Below are positions 51,983 through 62,218 of a stretch of 64,000 bases of DNA, piece by piece. Under the pieces are notes generated by a model that was given only the letters and a program-made list of their open reading frames with translations, was not told the DNA's origin and searched no databases. Every line of letters begins with the position of its first letter. Within the stretch, counting starts at the first letter, position 1. Source of the stretch: Sphingobacterium haloxyli (GTDB lineage: Bacteria; Bacteroidota; Bacteroidia; Sphingobacteriales; Sphingobacteriaceae); NCBI RefSeq assembly GCF_002980525.1, contig NZ_PVBQ01000008.1, forward strand, positions 170,996 to 234,995, written 5' to 3'. The position numbers and the translations under genes are program-made.

Positions 51983-53268
51983 ACCTTTCCGCGCATGCTA
52001 GTTCCTGTTTGGTCGTTTAGCACGGGCTCGGGCATGTTTCTTCTCATTTTCGCCTTAACGAGCTTGTCTACACTGTACATTAACAATATGGAAACCAACG
52101 ATATAGCAACAACGGTATAACCCACAATATCATAATGCTCCAACGGGCTAAATTTATTTTCCTGAAAGACGATAAATCCAGCGATCGTTGCGGCAATTCC
52201 TCCGGCTATCTGCTGTAATGATGCATTGATACTCATAAACGCTCCTCGATCTTGCATATCGGGGACGGCAGAGACCAGTGCAGACGAAGGTACCATCCTA
52301 CTCATAATTCCGATCATCATACAGATATTGAGAATCATTACCAAGGTAAAAGGGGTTGTGCCGAGATTCGTATAAATAACGCAGATCACCATTAACCAAA
52401 TCGTCGCTCCTGCGAACAATTTATACTTATCCACGCGATCGCTCACCTTTCCTACAAACGGCATAACAACAAGGGAACTTACACCCGAAGCCATAAATAA
52501 AAAAGGTAACTGTTCATTACTTATTCCCAGATTATTTACAGCAAATACAGTTCCGTAAGGCATCATCATAAAGCCCCCCACGGATAATATCGCAGTCGTT
52601 AAAAAGCCAACGTGATAAGGTTTCTTTTTTAACGTTTGCATTAAATGGCTGATAGCTTTCTTCTGTACTTCCATCCCTAGGTGGGCATCTACCGGCTTTA
52701 GCCGCACAGCGATAATAATCGCTATGATTACTGCCAATCCCGCTATAAATAAAAAGGGAGCTTCCCACCCCATTCTATTCGCGATATAAAGTCCGATCGG
52801 AATACCTAGCACCTGACTGGCCCCAAATCCCATTTGAACAAATCCCATAACTCGACCTCTTTTTTCCAAAGCAAACAAATCCGTGATAATGGCCATGGAA
52901 ATCGAACCGATAACACCCCCGAACAAGCCGGTTATAATTCTTGCGGCTACCAAGGTATAGAATGTGTCAGCAATTCCACAAAAAATTGTGCCGATAATAA
53001 AACCGGTATAAAAAAACAACAACAGTTTCTTCCGATCATACTTGTCGGCAAAACCCGCCGTTAAAAGCCCAGAAGCACCAGCACTGAAAGCATACGCAGA
53101 TACCACGATACCGAAAGATGAGGCGTGCATATCCATAGATTTGATGAGTAAGTCTCCCAAGGGCGACATAACCATAAAATCAAGAATAACTGTAAACTGA
53201 CTGATGGCCAAGATGAAAATCACCAGTTTTTCGTAGCCTGTGAAAGGTACATCTATTTTCGTCTGCAT
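51979..53268 (-). CDS. MFS transporter
   Basis: A 429-residue permease with 12 predicted TM helices. The loop 2-3 motif GFADKYDRKKLLLF (motif A) and the central loop with LMQTLKKKPY mark it as a major facilitator. It resembles drug / AraJ-type exporters; the substrate is unknown. Converges with the DUF72 gene (overlapping stop codons). Confidence 0.93.
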   Translation of the reverse strand: MQTKIDVPFTGYEKLVIFILAISQFTVILDFMVMSPLGDLLIKSMDMHASSFGIVVSAYAFSAGASGLLTAGFADKYDRKKLLLFFYTGFIIGTIFCGIADTFYTLVAARIITGLFGGVIGSISMAIITDLFALEKRGRVMGFVQMGFGASQVLGIPIGLYIANRMGWEAPFLFIAGLAVIIAIIIAVRLKPVDAHLGMEVQKKAISHLMQTLKKKPYHVGFLTTAILSVGGFMMMPYGTVFAVNNLGISNEQLPFLFMASGVSSLVVMPFVGKVSDRVDKYKLFAGATIWLMVICVIYTNLGTTPFTLVMILNICMMIGIMSRMVPSSALVSAVPDMQDRGAFMSINASLQQIAGGIAATIAGFIVFQENKFSPLEHYDIVGYTVVAISLVSILLMYSVDKLVKAKMRRNMPEPVLNDQTGTSMRGKV

Positions 53269-53299
53269 AAATCTATGGAGTCTTAAAATTTCTAATACG

Positions 53300-54286
53300 T
53301 TAACCTTCCTTTTCCAGTTCTTCGAACATATGGCGGTCTTGGGCGGCGCCTACTATATCACCGAGGCGGTCTTTCATATCAGCACGATAAGCATATAAAT
53401 CAGAATAATAAGGGTTTAGCGATATTGCTTTGGAGTAATCGTGAAGTGCGGCTTCCCAGTTTTCCATTTTTTCAAACAAGTCTGCACGGAGTGCATGGAC
53501 ATAAAAATCTTCAGGAAGCAAGTTTACCAATTTATCAAAATCGAGCAAAGCCTCATCGTATAACTTTAAATCGACTAAAAATCCACCTCGTTCTTCGTAA
53601 ACTATGCTGGCATCTGGTTGAATTTCCACCGATGTATCAAAATCGGCTTTAGCTTTTTCATGTTCTCGAATGCCTTTGAGCAGCTTAGCCCGCAATAGAT
53701 ATGCCTGAGCATATGCTGGATCCAAGCTTATTGCCTGGTTTAAATCAGATAAAGCTTTGTCATATCGTAATAACCATATATACAACGCGCCGCGAGACAC
53801 GAGGAGTTCGACGCTGTTCGGGTAATTTTCTCGGCCATACGCGTATATTTTAAGCGTACGCTCATAGTCGAATTGCTGTGTAATTTCCAACGCATCAGAC
53901 AATATTTGTTGCAACTCGATACCGCTGCCTAGGAATACAGATTCTATTGGTCTATTTTCTACCCATTCCAAAAACGCTTGATAATTAAAATCTAGACTTT
54001 TTGCTACTTGCGAATCGTAAAAAGCTCCCTCTTCATCACCTAAAGCCATATTGAGGAGTGATCGACAAGCATAAAAGAAGGGTTGGTCAGAAAACTGTTG
54101 TATTGCCGTTGTATACTGTTCTCGCGCTAACTCCAGTTGCCCATTTCGAAAAGACGTAAACGCTTCTCTCGCCAGCGCTAATGCCGGATCGTCGACCGCC
54201 ATCTCCGCGGGTTCTAAAAAGGTTAAGGGGAAAAGCTGGGCACTGGCCAGAAGAAAGTATCTGTTGTTTGTTAAAGACATGATCAA
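53300..54286 (-). CDS. tetratricopeptide repeat protein
   Basis: A 328-residue protein with at least six TPR units (ALALAREAFTSFRNGQLELARE, PFFYACRSLLNMALGDEEGAF, QAYLLRAKLLKGIREHEKA, FYVHALRADLFEKMENWEAALHDYSKAI and others). No signal peptide is clear. A scaffold role is expected, partner unknown. Lies 9 bp behind the NlpC/P60 gene on the same strand. Confidence 0.85.
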   Translation of the reverse strand: MIMSLTNNRYFLLASAQLFPLTFLEPAEMAVDDPALALAREAFTSFRNGQLELAREQYTTAIQQFSDQPFFYACRSLLNMALGDEEGAFYDSQVAKSLDFNYQAFLEWVENRPIESVFLGSGIELQQILSDALEITQQFDYERTLKIYAYGRENYPNSVELLVSRGALYIWLLRYDKALSDLNQAISLDPAYAQAYLLRAKLLKGIREHEKAKADFDTSVEIQPDASIVYEERGGFLVDLKLYDEALLDFDKLVNLLPEDFYVHALRADLFEKMENWEAALHDYSKAISLNPYYSDLYAYRADMKDRLGDIVGAAQDRHMFEELEKEG

Positions 54287-54295
54287 AAATAGTAA

Positions 54296-55066
54296 TTACC
54301 AATATCTTTTCACAATCCGTAGCCTATGGGTATACCGATTTTGTTCTTTATTGAATATACCCTGCAGATCCATCTTGTCTATACGTACGTTTGCGGAGGC
54401 GTGAAAGATTGTTTCAACATCAATCATGATGCCCACGTGCGTAATACGTCCGTCCTCATTATCAAAGAAGGCAAGGTCACCCGGTTTAATCTCAGAAAGA
54501 AAATTGACTGTCTCGCCTCTTTCGGCTTGCTGGTAAGCGTCCCGCGGCAGTTGTACTCCAAAATAGGCATATACCGTTTGACTTAGACCCGAACAGTCAA
54601 TACCAGAACAGGTACGCCCTCCCCATAGGTACGGTACGTTATAATAGTAGACTATCAATTCAGGAAACCATACCTGAAAATCCGACGTGGTCGGCTTGCG
54701 AAAAACGCCTTCGATATCATACAAAAAACCGTCAAAAGGTGAGTCCATAAGCTGCATCGGAATTTTCGTACCAGGTTTTATTTGTACCTTCCTGTCTCCT
54801 AACGACGCTGTGGCACCAGACAAACTCACGACCACATACTTACTTGGCGATACCTCCATAAAGTGTTCTTCCAGTAATGGTACAAATTGTCCCTGTTGCA
54901 GCCAACCTTCATAACCAGTATCGAACATACGGATATAAGCCCATTCCTTTTCATCCCGAAGTATTTCAAATTGCTCGGCAAAAAGCACTTGGCTCACCAT
55001 TTCACTTCGGTGTGAGTCTGTAGCGCGCAACGGGATTACGGATAAGTTGCAAATACCTTTCTTCAT
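54296..55066 (-). CDS. NlpC/P60 (C40) peptidase with SH3-like domains
   Basis: A 256-residue cell-wall endopeptidase. Two bacterial SH3-like domains occupy ~1-125 and the catalytic C40 domain ~130-250. The nucleophile is in RTCSGIDCSGLSQTVY, the His in THVGIMID and a third polar residue follows at HAS. It cleaves gamma-D-glutamyl-diamino acid peptides. No signal peptide is clear, so it may act on imported muropeptides (recycling). Confidence 0.9.
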   Translation of the reverse strand: MKKGICNLSVIPLRATDSHRSEMVSQVLFAEQFEILRDEKEWAYIRMFDTGYEGWLQQGQFVPLLEEHFMEVSPSKYVVVSLSGATASLGDRKVQIKPGTKIPMQLMDSPFDGFLYDIEGVFRKPTTSDFQVWFPELIVYYYNVPYLWGGRTCSGIDCSGLSQTVYAYFGVQLPRDAYQQAERGETVNFLSEIKPGDLAFFDNEDGRITHVGIMIDVETIFHASANVRIDKMDLQGIFNKEQNRYTHRLRIVKRYW

Positions 55067-55152
55067 CTATCTATTTTATAAAATAAAAACAAATACTGTC
55101 GCAATACTGTTTTATACATACGAATATATCACTTTTTATATAGCCACAAAAG

Positions 55153-55617
55153 ATGAGCAACAGATTCAATCGCATACTTTTAGCCGTAGATGACACACCG
55201 TGTACCATGAAGGCTATTGATTACGCAAAAGATTTAGTTCGGGAGTTTCATTCGTCCATTGCCTTGGTCACGGTTGTTCCTCCAACCTCACCAGCCAGCT
55301 ACGGAGCAGACCCATTATTAGGTCAACAACCGATAGTCGTACCGGAAGTATCGGAAATACAACAAGAATCTGCTCAACGATATCTGGAAAGTATCGGATC
55401 TGATTTTGATGGTGCGCAGGAAGTATTTTTATTTAACCAAGTAGGCAATGTTCGAGACGAAATTTTAAACACGGCTGCCGAATGGACAGCAGATCTTATT
55501 ATTATGGGATCTAACGGACGTACTGGTTTTGAGCATTTTATATCGGGCAGTGTATCCGAGTCCGTCATACGGAAAGCAAGTTGCCCCGTATTGGTTATTC
55601 CCGGTAAATCAGAATAA
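55153..55617 (+). CDS. universal stress protein
   Basis: A 154-residue single-domain UspA family protein, starting RFNRILLAVDDTPCTMKAIDYA. The ATP-binding signature GSNGRTGFEHFISGSVSESVIRKASCPVLVIP is complete, so it is likely an ATP-binding Usp. Convergent with the RsmB-type gene. Confidence 0.95.
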   Translation: MSNRFNRILLAVDDTPCTMKAIDYAKDLVREFHSSIALVTVVPPTSPASYGADPLLGQQPIVVPEVSEIQQESAQRYLESIGSDFDGAQEVFLFNQVGNVRDEILNTAAEWTADLIIMGSNGRTGFEHFISGSVSESVIRKASCPVLVIPGKSE

Positions 55618-55643
55618 AGCGAAGCACTTTACGCATCAAATTA

Positions 55644-56822
55644 TTACTGATTTTTTCTCAGTCGCGCAGCAAACATGCTGTCCGATTTTCTATTATATCC
55701 TTTAATAACACCGCCGTCTTCCATCATCAACCCGTGTTCTTCCTCCAGATAACGGACAAGCAGCTCATTTTCCGCTTCAAATACCGAGCAGGTAATGTAC
55801 ATCAATGTTCCTTGCGGCTTAAGGTAACGAACGGCGGTATCAACGATCTGACGTTGAAGGGAAACAAAGCCTTGAATACGCTCTTCGTCAAACTGAGTAA
55901 GCATCTCGGGTGTACGCCCCCAAGTTCCCGAACCAGTGCAGGGCGCGTCAACCACTATGCCGTCAAAAACCTCTCCGTCCATCAGGTGACTGATATCCTG
56001 CGTTAAATCCAGTACTTTTTTTCTATAGATTGTTTTTACATTCGCTTTATCAAAACGTTCGTCCAAATTGCGGAGTATGCTTAGTCGTACATCGGAAACC
56101 AATAAATCAATATGTGGCCAACGGTCTACTAACAACAGTGACTTTCCACCTGAACCCGCACATGCGTCCCACCATTTTTCTCCCTGTTTTAAAGAAGGAA
56201 TTTCGAGACTTTGTTGAGAAGACAAATCCTGCACTTCATATAACCCTTCTATTCCCCTTATATGCTGCAGGTTACTTCCACTTGGCAAACGATAAGCATT
56301 TTTAAAAACTTGCTCAAACGAAATTCCATGTGCTGCAAGTTCCCGTTCTACAGTTTCTTTATAATGCTGTGACACCCGAATAAATAAATCGGGCTGCACC
56401 AAATGGCTTAACGAAAATTCTTCTTTTTCAATACCGGGTGACAAATAGGAAGCAAAGGGAAAGAAGCGATTTTCCAAATCATAGCCCTGCATATTCAAAA
56501 AACGCAGCTTTTCCGCTAAAGGCGTAGTCATACAAGATGTCCAATCTGGTCGATGAAGTGTTACCAAGGCACTTTGCGTTTCACACAAAAATTCAGCCAC
56601 TATAAGACGGTCAAGCGTGGGTAAATCTAGCATAGAACGTCCTAACCGGAAATAATTATAGCATAAACGAGAAGTCATCCGTCTATCGGATGCGCCCATT
56701 TGTTTATTTGCTTTAAAAAATCGTGTGATAAACCGAGCAAAAGGTTCCTTATTATCATATGCCTCTATCGCTCGCTGAAAATTCCGTAACTGCTGCTCAA
56801 CGCGGCGTGGATTAATCACCAT
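55644..56822 (-). CDS. RsmB/NOP-type rRNA methyltransferase
   Basis: A 392-residue SAM-dependent cytosine-C5 methyltransferase of the RsmB/NOP2 family, acting on RNA. The SAM loop is DACAGSGGKSLLL, the catalytic Cys pair lies in VDAPCTGSGTWGR and YITCSVFEAENE. The N-terminal ~140 residues replace the NusB-like domain of E. coli RsmB and look partly different, so the RNA target is not certain. The lipoprotein gene that follows in genome order starts 1 bp away in the same direction. Confidence 0.9.
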   Translation of the reverse strand: MVINPRRVEQQLRNFQRAIEAYDNKEPFARFITRFFKANKQMGASDRRMTSRLCYNYFRLGRSMLDLPTLDRLIVAEFLCETQSALVTLHRPDWTSCMTTPLAEKLRFLNMQGYDLENRFFPFASYLSPGIEKEEFSLSHLVQPDLFIRVSQHYKETVERELAAHGISFEQVFKNAYRLPSGSNLQHIRGIEGLYEVQDLSSQQSLEIPSLKQGEKWWDACAGSGGKSLLLVDRWPHIDLLVSDVRLSILRNLDERFDKANVKTIYRKKVLDLTQDISHLMDGEVFDGIVVDAPCTGSGTWGRTPEMLTQFDEERIQGFVSLQRQIVDTAVRYLKPQGTLMYITCSVFEAENELLVRYLEEEHGLMMEDGGVIKGYNRKSDSMFAARLRKNQ

Positions 56823-56823
56823 A

Positions 56824-58107
56824 TTAATTTAACTGAAACGATGAGCCTTGATAGCTTTTAAACGAGACAGCTTTATTTACAAAACCCCAGCCTTCGTTAT
56901 AATCAAACAAATAAGTGCTGAATAAGCCTTCGAACTTTTCTTTGGCTACGTGTTCGGGGTAATTATCACCATATTTTGCAAGTAGATTTCCAAAATATCG
57001 AGCAGCATCATATCCTTTATAAGAGTGGTCGGACGGATTAACGCCGTATAAAGCGTAGTAATTTTCTTTAAATTCCTTTGCTTCCCGTGTCCATGTTTTT
57101 AGATGGCTTTCCGCTGTAATAACAGGCTGAAAGTCACCAAATCGCTCGTATATACTGAAATCGATACGCTCCCATAACGGATGACCATACACACGGAACA
57201 TATAAAATTCCTGCGATGATTTTGCTTCTAGATTACTTACGAAAGATCGCAGCTGAAATCTATCGGTCGTACCGGCTACTATTAAGTTCGTACCTGTCAG
57301 ACTAATTTCTTCATTTAATTGAGGAATAGACGATACGGAACGAACCTGAGCAGACGAATTTACTTTCCTCAACTCCGACAAGAAACCGTTGAGAAACTGT
57401 CGCCCGTCATTGTCTGATGTGTTATAAATAATGACCACATCTCCCGTTTTGTAATCTCGTGCCACACGCGCCGCCATAGCTTTCGTATGCACATCAATCG
57501 ATGGTGTTAACGATACTAAATTCGGTAAACCGAATTCCCGAGCTCTTGTTGCTGCCAGCGGATTTACTTGCAATACATTTCTGTTTGACAGATGCGTGCC
57601 AAACGTGGTTATTTCTTTGGGGAATACAGGACCCACGATCAAGGCAGCATTTGCTATTTCCTCCGATTTTGCAACATATTGATTATGAACTTCGTTATCT
57701 CGCGAGTCAATCACATTAAGCGAAAACGAACGGCCCTTCTGTGCCAGCTCATCTAACCCCAATTGAAAACCTTGATAAAAGTCAAGTGCAATTGCAGAAC
57801 GATTGACATCCTCTTTGGATAATGTATGAGGGGAAATCCTATTAAGTTGAAAAGGTAGAACCAATGCTACGCTGTTTCTGGCCGCTTCTACTCTACGAGC
57901 ATCTTCAACTGTTTCATCTTTGTCGACCGCTTCCGGTTTTTCCTCCTTTGGAATAGTCCCACCCACATTTCCACCACTATGGTCAGGCGATTTTAGCACA
58001 CGAGTCTTGGGCGAACAGGCTCCTAAAAATAAAAGTAGCACCAATGCCCATGCAAATAATCGCTTATTCCCATTCAATTGTTGCTGGCGGTTTTGAACTA
58101 ATATCAT
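56824..58107 (-). CDS. periplasmic ligand-binding lipoprotein (LpoA / ABC receptor-like)
   Basis: A 427-residue exported protein, lipobox LLFLGAC with the lipidated Cys near residue 31. The remaining ~390 residues have a periplasmic type I ligand-binding fold: [54 protein letters not shown] and [25 protein letters not shown]. Homologues are annotated as penicillin-binding protein activator LpoA-like or ABC substrate-binding proteins. The 5' end lies inside guaA: Met10 at 58107 is given, and a TTG at 58077 would make a better signal peptide. The overlap with guaA implies co-transcription. Confidence 0.75.
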   Translation of the reverse strand: MILVQNRQQQLNGNKRLFAWALVLLLFLGACSPKTRVLKSPDHSGGNVGGTIPKEEKPEAVDKDETVEDARRVEAARNSVALVLPFQLNRISPHTLSKEDVNRSAIALDFYQGFQLGLDELAQKGRSFSLNVIDSRDNEVHNQYVAKSEEIANAALIVGPVFPKEITTFGTHLSNRNVLQVNPLAATRAREFGLPNLVSLTPSIDVHTKAMAARVARDYKTGDVVIIYNTSDNDGRQFLNGFLSELRKVNSSAQVRSVSSIPQLNEEISLTGTNLIVAGTTDRFQLRSFVSNLEAKSSQEFYMFRVYGHPLWERIDFSIYERFGDFQPVITAESHLKTWTREAKEFKENYYALYGVNPSDHSYKGYDAARYFGNLLAKYGDNYPEHVAKEKFEGLFSTYLFDYNEGWGFVNKAVSFKSYQGSSFQLN

Positions 58108-59614
58108 AGACAACTCTGTTGATTCCTTTAACATGATTGATAATTTCGTTTGAAATTTTTGCTAACAAATCGTACGGCAAGTGAATCCAATCGGCCGTCA
58201 TACCATCTAATGAGCCTACTGCACGCAAGGCTACGACGTGTTCATACGTACGCTCATCGCCCATAACCCCTACAGATTGAACAGGTAGAAAAATGGTACC
58301 TGCCTGCCATACTTTATCATACCATCCTGCTTCTTTTAAGTTACGGATATAGATATCATCAGCTTCCTGCAAAATTCGTACCTTTTCTTCCGTGATATCG
58401 CCAAGCACCCGGATAGCAAGCCCAGGCCCGGGGAATGGATGACGTCCTAAGATATTGGCGTCTACCTCAAGTGTTTTCCCCACACGACGTACTTCGTCCT
58501 TAAACAAGGCTTTCAAGGGCTCTACTACTTTCAGTTTCATAAAATCGGGCAAACCTCCAACATTATGATGAGACTTGATGGTTGCCGATGGTCCTTTCAC
58601 AGAAATCGATTCAATAACATCCGGATAAATCGTACCTTGTCCTAACCATTTTGCTTCAACTCCTTCCGGCAATTCATGTTGGATGTCTTTAGAAGCCTGA
58701 TCGAATACGTCAATAAATGATGCGCCGATTATCTTACGCTTTTGCTCTGGTTCCGAAACACCAGTCAAACGACCAAAAAACAATTCCTTCGCATTAATCC
58801 CCCTAATGTTCAGCCCCATATTTTTATACGAGTCCAATACTTGTTCATATTCGTTCTTACGAAGTAAACCATGGTCTACAAAAATACAGTGCAGGTTTTT
58901 TCCGATAGCTTGGTGTAACAATACCGCAGCTACAGTAGAGTCTACACCACCAGACAATGCCATGATCACATGGTCGTCACCTAATTGCGCTTTCAATTCC
59001 GCTACCGTCGTTTCCACAAAAGTATCGGGTGTCCAGTCCTGCGAACAACCACATATATCAACGACAAAATTCTTTAACAACACTTGTCCATCGGTGCTGT
59101 GTGTCACCTCAGGGTGAAATTGGATACCGTACGTACGTGTACCCTCCACCTCGTACGCAGCAACACTTACTTTATCTGTACTAGCAATGATTTTAAAATT
59201 GGAAGGTATCTCCTTGATCGTGTCTCCGTGCGACATCCACACTTGGGACTGCACCGGAACACCTTTCAACAACACGCTTTCCTGGTCTACAAATTGTAAA
59301 TTCGCCCGACCGTACTCCCGAATTTCCGAAGGCAGTACCTCTCCCCCCTGTTGTTGTGCTAAATACTGTGCTCCGTAGCAAACCGCTAATAACGGAAAGC
59401 GATTTTGAATATCGGCATAGTCAATTTGAGGTGCGTCCTCTTGCCTAACTGAATAAGGACTGCCTGAAAAGATAACTCCCTTCACGTCATCGTCAAATGC
59501 CGGCAGGTTGTTATAAGGATGAATTTCGCAATAAACATTAAGCTCACGAACACGACGTGCAATTAGCTGTGTATATTGCGAGCCAAAATCAAGAATGATA
59601 ATTTTTTCGGACAT
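58064..59614 (-). CDS. guaA: GMP synthase (glutamine-hydrolysing)
   Basis: A 516-residue enzyme of guanine nucleotide synthesis, converting XMP to GMP. An N-terminal class I glutaminase domain has [14 protein letters not shown] (catalytic Cys), [11 protein letters not shown] (His/Glu); the synthetase domain has the ATP pyrophosphatase loop [18 protein letters not shown]; the C-terminal dimerisation domain ends [16 protein letters not shown]. Length standard. The -7 box TAACTTTG is only 5 nt before the ATG. Confidence 0.98.
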   Translation of the reverse strand: MSEKIIILDFGSQYTQLIARRVRELNVYCEIHPYNNLPAFDDDVKGVIFSGSPYSVRQEDAPQIDYADIQNRFPLLAVCYGAQYLAQQQGGEVLPSEIREYGRANLQFVDQESVLLKGVPVQSQVWMSHGDTIKEIPSNFKIIASTDKVSVAAYEVEGTRTYGIQFHPEVTHSTDGQVLLKNFVVDICGCSQDWTPDTFVETTVAELKAQLGDDHVIMALSGGVDSTVAAVLLHQAIGKNLHCIFVDHGLLRKNEYEQVLDSYKNMGLNIRGINAKELFFGRLTGVSEPEQKRKIIGASFIDVFDQASKDIQHELPEGVEAKWLGQGTIYPDVIESISVKGPSATIKSHHNVGGLPDFMKLKVVEPLKALFKDEVRRVGKTLEVDANILGRHPFPGPGLAIRVLGDITEEKVRILQEADDIYIRNLKEAGWYDKVWQAGTIFLPVQSVGVMGDERTYEHVVALRAVGSLDGMTADWIHLPYDLLAKISNEIINHVKGINRVVYDISSKPPATIEWE

Positions 59615-59618
59615 GGCG

Positions 59619-59626
59619 CAAAGTTA
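59619..59626 (-). promoter_or_regulatory. -7 box of guaA, probably leaderless
   Basis: Minus-strand TAACTTTG, consensus TAnnTTTG, with its last base 4 nt from the ATG of guaA. The -33 sequence is not clear (GTTA at the expected place). Confidence 0.5.
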
Positions 59627-59669
59627 CATATTCGCCTTGTATTTTTAACGATTTTTTAATTGATTTCCT

Positions 59670-60179
59670 TTAGCGGCCTAATAAAGTCAGTTCGTTATCA
59701 GAATACATCTTTGCACCCTTTAGATAGGTATAGATAAGCTGCTTAGTTTCTTTATCTTTTAACTTATACAAGTTATTGACAAGAAAACGCTTATCTTCCT
59801 CTATATTATCTTTATAGCCTAAAAACGAAGGAATATAGTATTGAATACATAAACGGATATAACGTAACTCAATATTATTTGGATTGTCGGCTATTTCCTC
59901 TTCTAACATTTTTTTTCCGTCTCTAAAATAACCCATTTTTTTTAGCGGATTTCCGGTATGTTTCGCCATAAACATATGGTAAGCTGCCTCATAACCTCGC
60001 CCGATCGGACAGTTCGCGTATTCTTCCAACGCGTCGAGGTGCTTTACGCAAGTTTTTTCATCTTTATGCCCTACTTTGAAATCCTTTCTGATTTCAGCTA
60101 GAGAAAGTCCCTGTCCAAGTAACACTGTTGTTGTAACGAACAACTGAAACACGGCGATATAAAACAATCTTCTCATCAT
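59670..60179 (-). CDS. hypothetical exported helical protein
   Basis: A 169-residue protein with a signal peptide (MMRRLFYIAVFQLFVTTTVLLGQG). The rest is helical (TPR-like pairs, RKDFKVGHKDEKTCVKHLDALEEY, AAYHMFMAKHTGNPL, LRYIRLCIQYYI), with several Cys. I start at the double Met at 60179; the open frame extends to 60278. A Sphingobacteria-type hypothetical that I do not recognise with confidence. Confidence 0.65.
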   Translation of the reverse strand: MMRRLFYIAVFQLFVTTTVLLGQGLSLAEIRKDFKVGHKDEKTCVKHLDALEEYANCPIGRGYEAAYHMFMAKHTGNPLKKMGYFRDGKKMLEEEIADNPNNIELRYIRLCIQYYIPSFLGYKDNIEEDKRFLVNNLYKLKDKETKQLIYTYLKGAKMYSDNELTLLGR

Positions 60180-60298
60180 AAGCCCTATACGTTGGTTATA
60201 CAGTATATGTTTACAAAAAACAAGCCAATTACCTTTCAATTGGCACAACAAGTTACAATTTAAAATGGTAAGTGACAAGCGATGAGCGATTTATATCG

Positions 60299-61732
60299 CT
60301 AAGAACGCGTTTTTATTTGCAAACGATATCGAAAAAACAAAAACCACAATACAACGGCTACGCCTATAGCTATTCCGTATCCAATCGCGTGCGGGAGAGA
60401 AAAACCCTCTGGAGCAATCAAAATATAGGAAACAACAACCATTGTCATAAAAGTTGCTGGAAGTAATGCAAGCCAATAAAGGTTACCTCGCTGGCATAAA
60501 TAAACAGCAATCGTCCATAAAACAAAGGTAGCCAAGGTCTGGTTGGTCCAGGCAAAATAGCGCCAAATAATGGCAAAGTCGGTCTGGCTTATCAAAAGTG
60601 CTAAAGCAAAGAGTATTCCTGACAATAGCAAACGCTTTGTCACTGATTTTTGGCTTATTTTAAAGATATCCGAAACGAGCAAACGGGCACTCCTAAATGC
60701 CGTATCACCAGAGGTGATGGGCGCAACGACAACTCCTATCAACGCTAGGACACCGCCTACCGGGCCTAACAATTCATTACACACTTTATTCACAACGACG
60801 GCGGCATTCCCACCATTTTCCGCCATGAAGACATTTAATTCCCGAACACCTCCAAAAAAGCTCATACTAGCGGCAGCCCATATCAATGCAACAACACCTT
60901 CTGTAGCCATTGTACCAAAAAAAATGGGCTTTCCCTCCTTTTCACTTTTTAAACACCGGGCAATAATCGGCGATTGCGTGGCGTGAAAACCAGAAACCGC
61001 ACCGCACGCGATTGTGATAAATAACATCGGGAATATTGGATAATCTGTACCACCCGAATGAAAATTCCTGACCGTTGCTAATTGCAGCTCCATGATAGGA
61101 AGATCGTAGTAAAACAGCGCACAAAAAATCGCCGCCGACATGAACAAGAAGATAATTCCAAAAACTGGATAGAGCTTCCCGATAATTTTATCTACCGGCA
61201 ATACAGTAGACATCAAATAATAAAACAGTATACATCCCGATATTATTCCAACGGTAAAAAACTCATGGTCTACTATCTCTGCTATAATATGGGCGGGTCC
61301 TATAAAAAACACCACCCCTACCATGATCAAGAGCACAAAGGTCAATATCCTCAAAACCAGGCGTACGGGCGTACCCAGATAAGTGCCAGCTATTTCGGTA
61401 AAACTCTTTCCAGCGTTTCGTACACACAGCATTCCCGAAAAATAGTCGTGAACGCCGCCAGCAATCAAGCAACCCAACACAATCCAGAGAAAGGCGACAG
61501 GCCCCCACATAGCCCCTGCCACCGCCCCAAAAATAGGCCCCAGACCAGCGATGTTTAAAAATTGTATCAAAAATGATTTCCATCGCGGCAAGGCCACAAA
61601 GTCTACTCCGTCTGCCCTGCTAAACGCCGGTGTAGGCCGATCTGGATCAATTTCAAAAATCTGCTCACATACCTTTCCGTAAATAAAATAGCCTGCGATA
61701 AGAATCGCAATCGAAACCAGTAGTGTTATCAT
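60299..61732 (-). CDS. carbon starvation protein A (CstA family) transporter
   Basis: A 477-residue membrane protein with about 12-13 TM helices. The signature PRWKSFLIQFLNIAGLGPIFGAVAGAMWGPVAFLW and DYFSGMLCVRNAGKSFTEIAG belong to the CstA/BtsT family, transporters of pyruvate or peptides. The last part, YGIAIGVAVVLWFLFFRYRLQI, is a final helix. Shorter than E. coli CstA but similar to other Bacteroidota versions. Confidence 0.92.
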   Translation of the reverse strand: MITLLVSIAILIAGYFIYGKVCEQIFEIDPDRPTPAFSRADGVDFVALPRWKSFLIQFLNIAGLGPIFGAVAGAMWGPVAFLWIVLGCLIAGGVHDYFSGMLCVRNAGKSFTEIAGTYLGTPVRLVLRILTFVLLIMVGVVFFIGPAHIIAEIVDHEFFTVGIISGCILFYYLMSTVLPVDKIIGKLYPVFGIIFLFMSAAIFCALFYYDLPIMELQLATVRNFHSGGTDYPIFPMLFITIACGAVSGFHATQSPIIARCLKSEKEGKPIFFGTMATEGVVALIWAAASMSFFGGVRELNVFMAENGGNAAVVVNKVCNELLGPVGGVLALIGVVVAPITSGDTAFRSARLLVSDIFKISQKSVTKRLLLSGILFALALLISQTDFAIIWRYFAWTNQTLATFVLWTIAVYLCQRGNLYWLALLPATFMTMVVVSYILIAPEGFSLPHAIGYGIAIGVAVVLWFLFFRYRLQIKTRS

Positions 61733-61844
61733 AATTTAAACTCGTATGAAATTGAGGCGTAAGCTACTGTTTTTAATCGATAAATTACAATCCTAATATC
61801 TGTTGTTGATTAAGAAGTTCTTTTTTTAGCTTCTCAGAAGCTGC

Positions 61845-61964
61845 ATTTCATTGGGTTCCTCGCACCGCTTCTATCTCTACGATGGGCATTTTGACATGCG
61901 CAAATCATTTGACGGGCTTTGCAGGCTGGTCCTTTCGATGACGCAGCGCATGTGTGCATACTAA
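61845..61964 (+). pseudogene. IS66-family TnpB (Orf2) remnant
   Basis: Reading the frame at 61857 gives SSHRFYLYDGHFDMRKSFDGLCRLV, the N-terminal core of IS66 Orf2 (TnpB), whose intact forms start similarly with RYYLY..DMRKSFDGL. The frame ends in a stop at 61962-61964, and neither the rest of tnpB nor tnpA/tnpC nor terminal repeats are visible. This is a decayed fragment, within a ~300-bp gap that otherwise contains only a terminator. Confidence 0.8.
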
Positions 61965-61994
61965 AAAGCCCAATCCGATGAAGATTGGGCTTTT
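61964..61994 (-). terminator. bidirectional rho-independent terminator
   Basis: A 12-bp perfect stem AAAAGCCCAATC / GATTGGGCTTTT with a 7-nt loop, T or A tracts on either side. It lies 37 nt behind the end of the Rhs-tip region on the minus strand and closes that transcript. Confidence 0.85.
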
Positions 61995-62030
61995 ATAAAG
62001 GTAGTTTGTCAAATAGTAACTTCCATATAA

Positions 62031-62195
62031 TCATTCCTTGGTTAGTTGGCGAAGGTCTAGTTTAGCAACCTCTCCAGAACACTTTTTGATCTGATCTTTC
62101 GTGCCTACATACAAAATGGAGTACTCAAACTCTATGTTATTATTTAGATCATATGATTTTCCAGTTGTTGCTAATGTTGCGATAACCCTGTTCAT
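62031..62195 (-). CDS. short ORF behind the displaced Rhs tip, possible immunity gene or toxin tail
   Basis: A 54-codon ORF from ATG to stop; the same frame continues upstream without a stop for ~15 codons (VVVDLPEES). It overlaps the end of the disrupted Rhs tip by frame. It looks coding (DLNNNIEFEYSILYVGTKDQ). It may be an immunity protein cut short, or the tail of the toxin read after a second frameshift. No family recognised. Confidence 0.35.
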   Translation of the reverse strand: MNRVIATLATTGKSYDLNNNIEFEYSILYVGTKDQIKKCSGEVAKLDLRQLTKE

Positions 62196-62218
62196 ACTCT
62201 CTTCAGGCAGATCTACAA

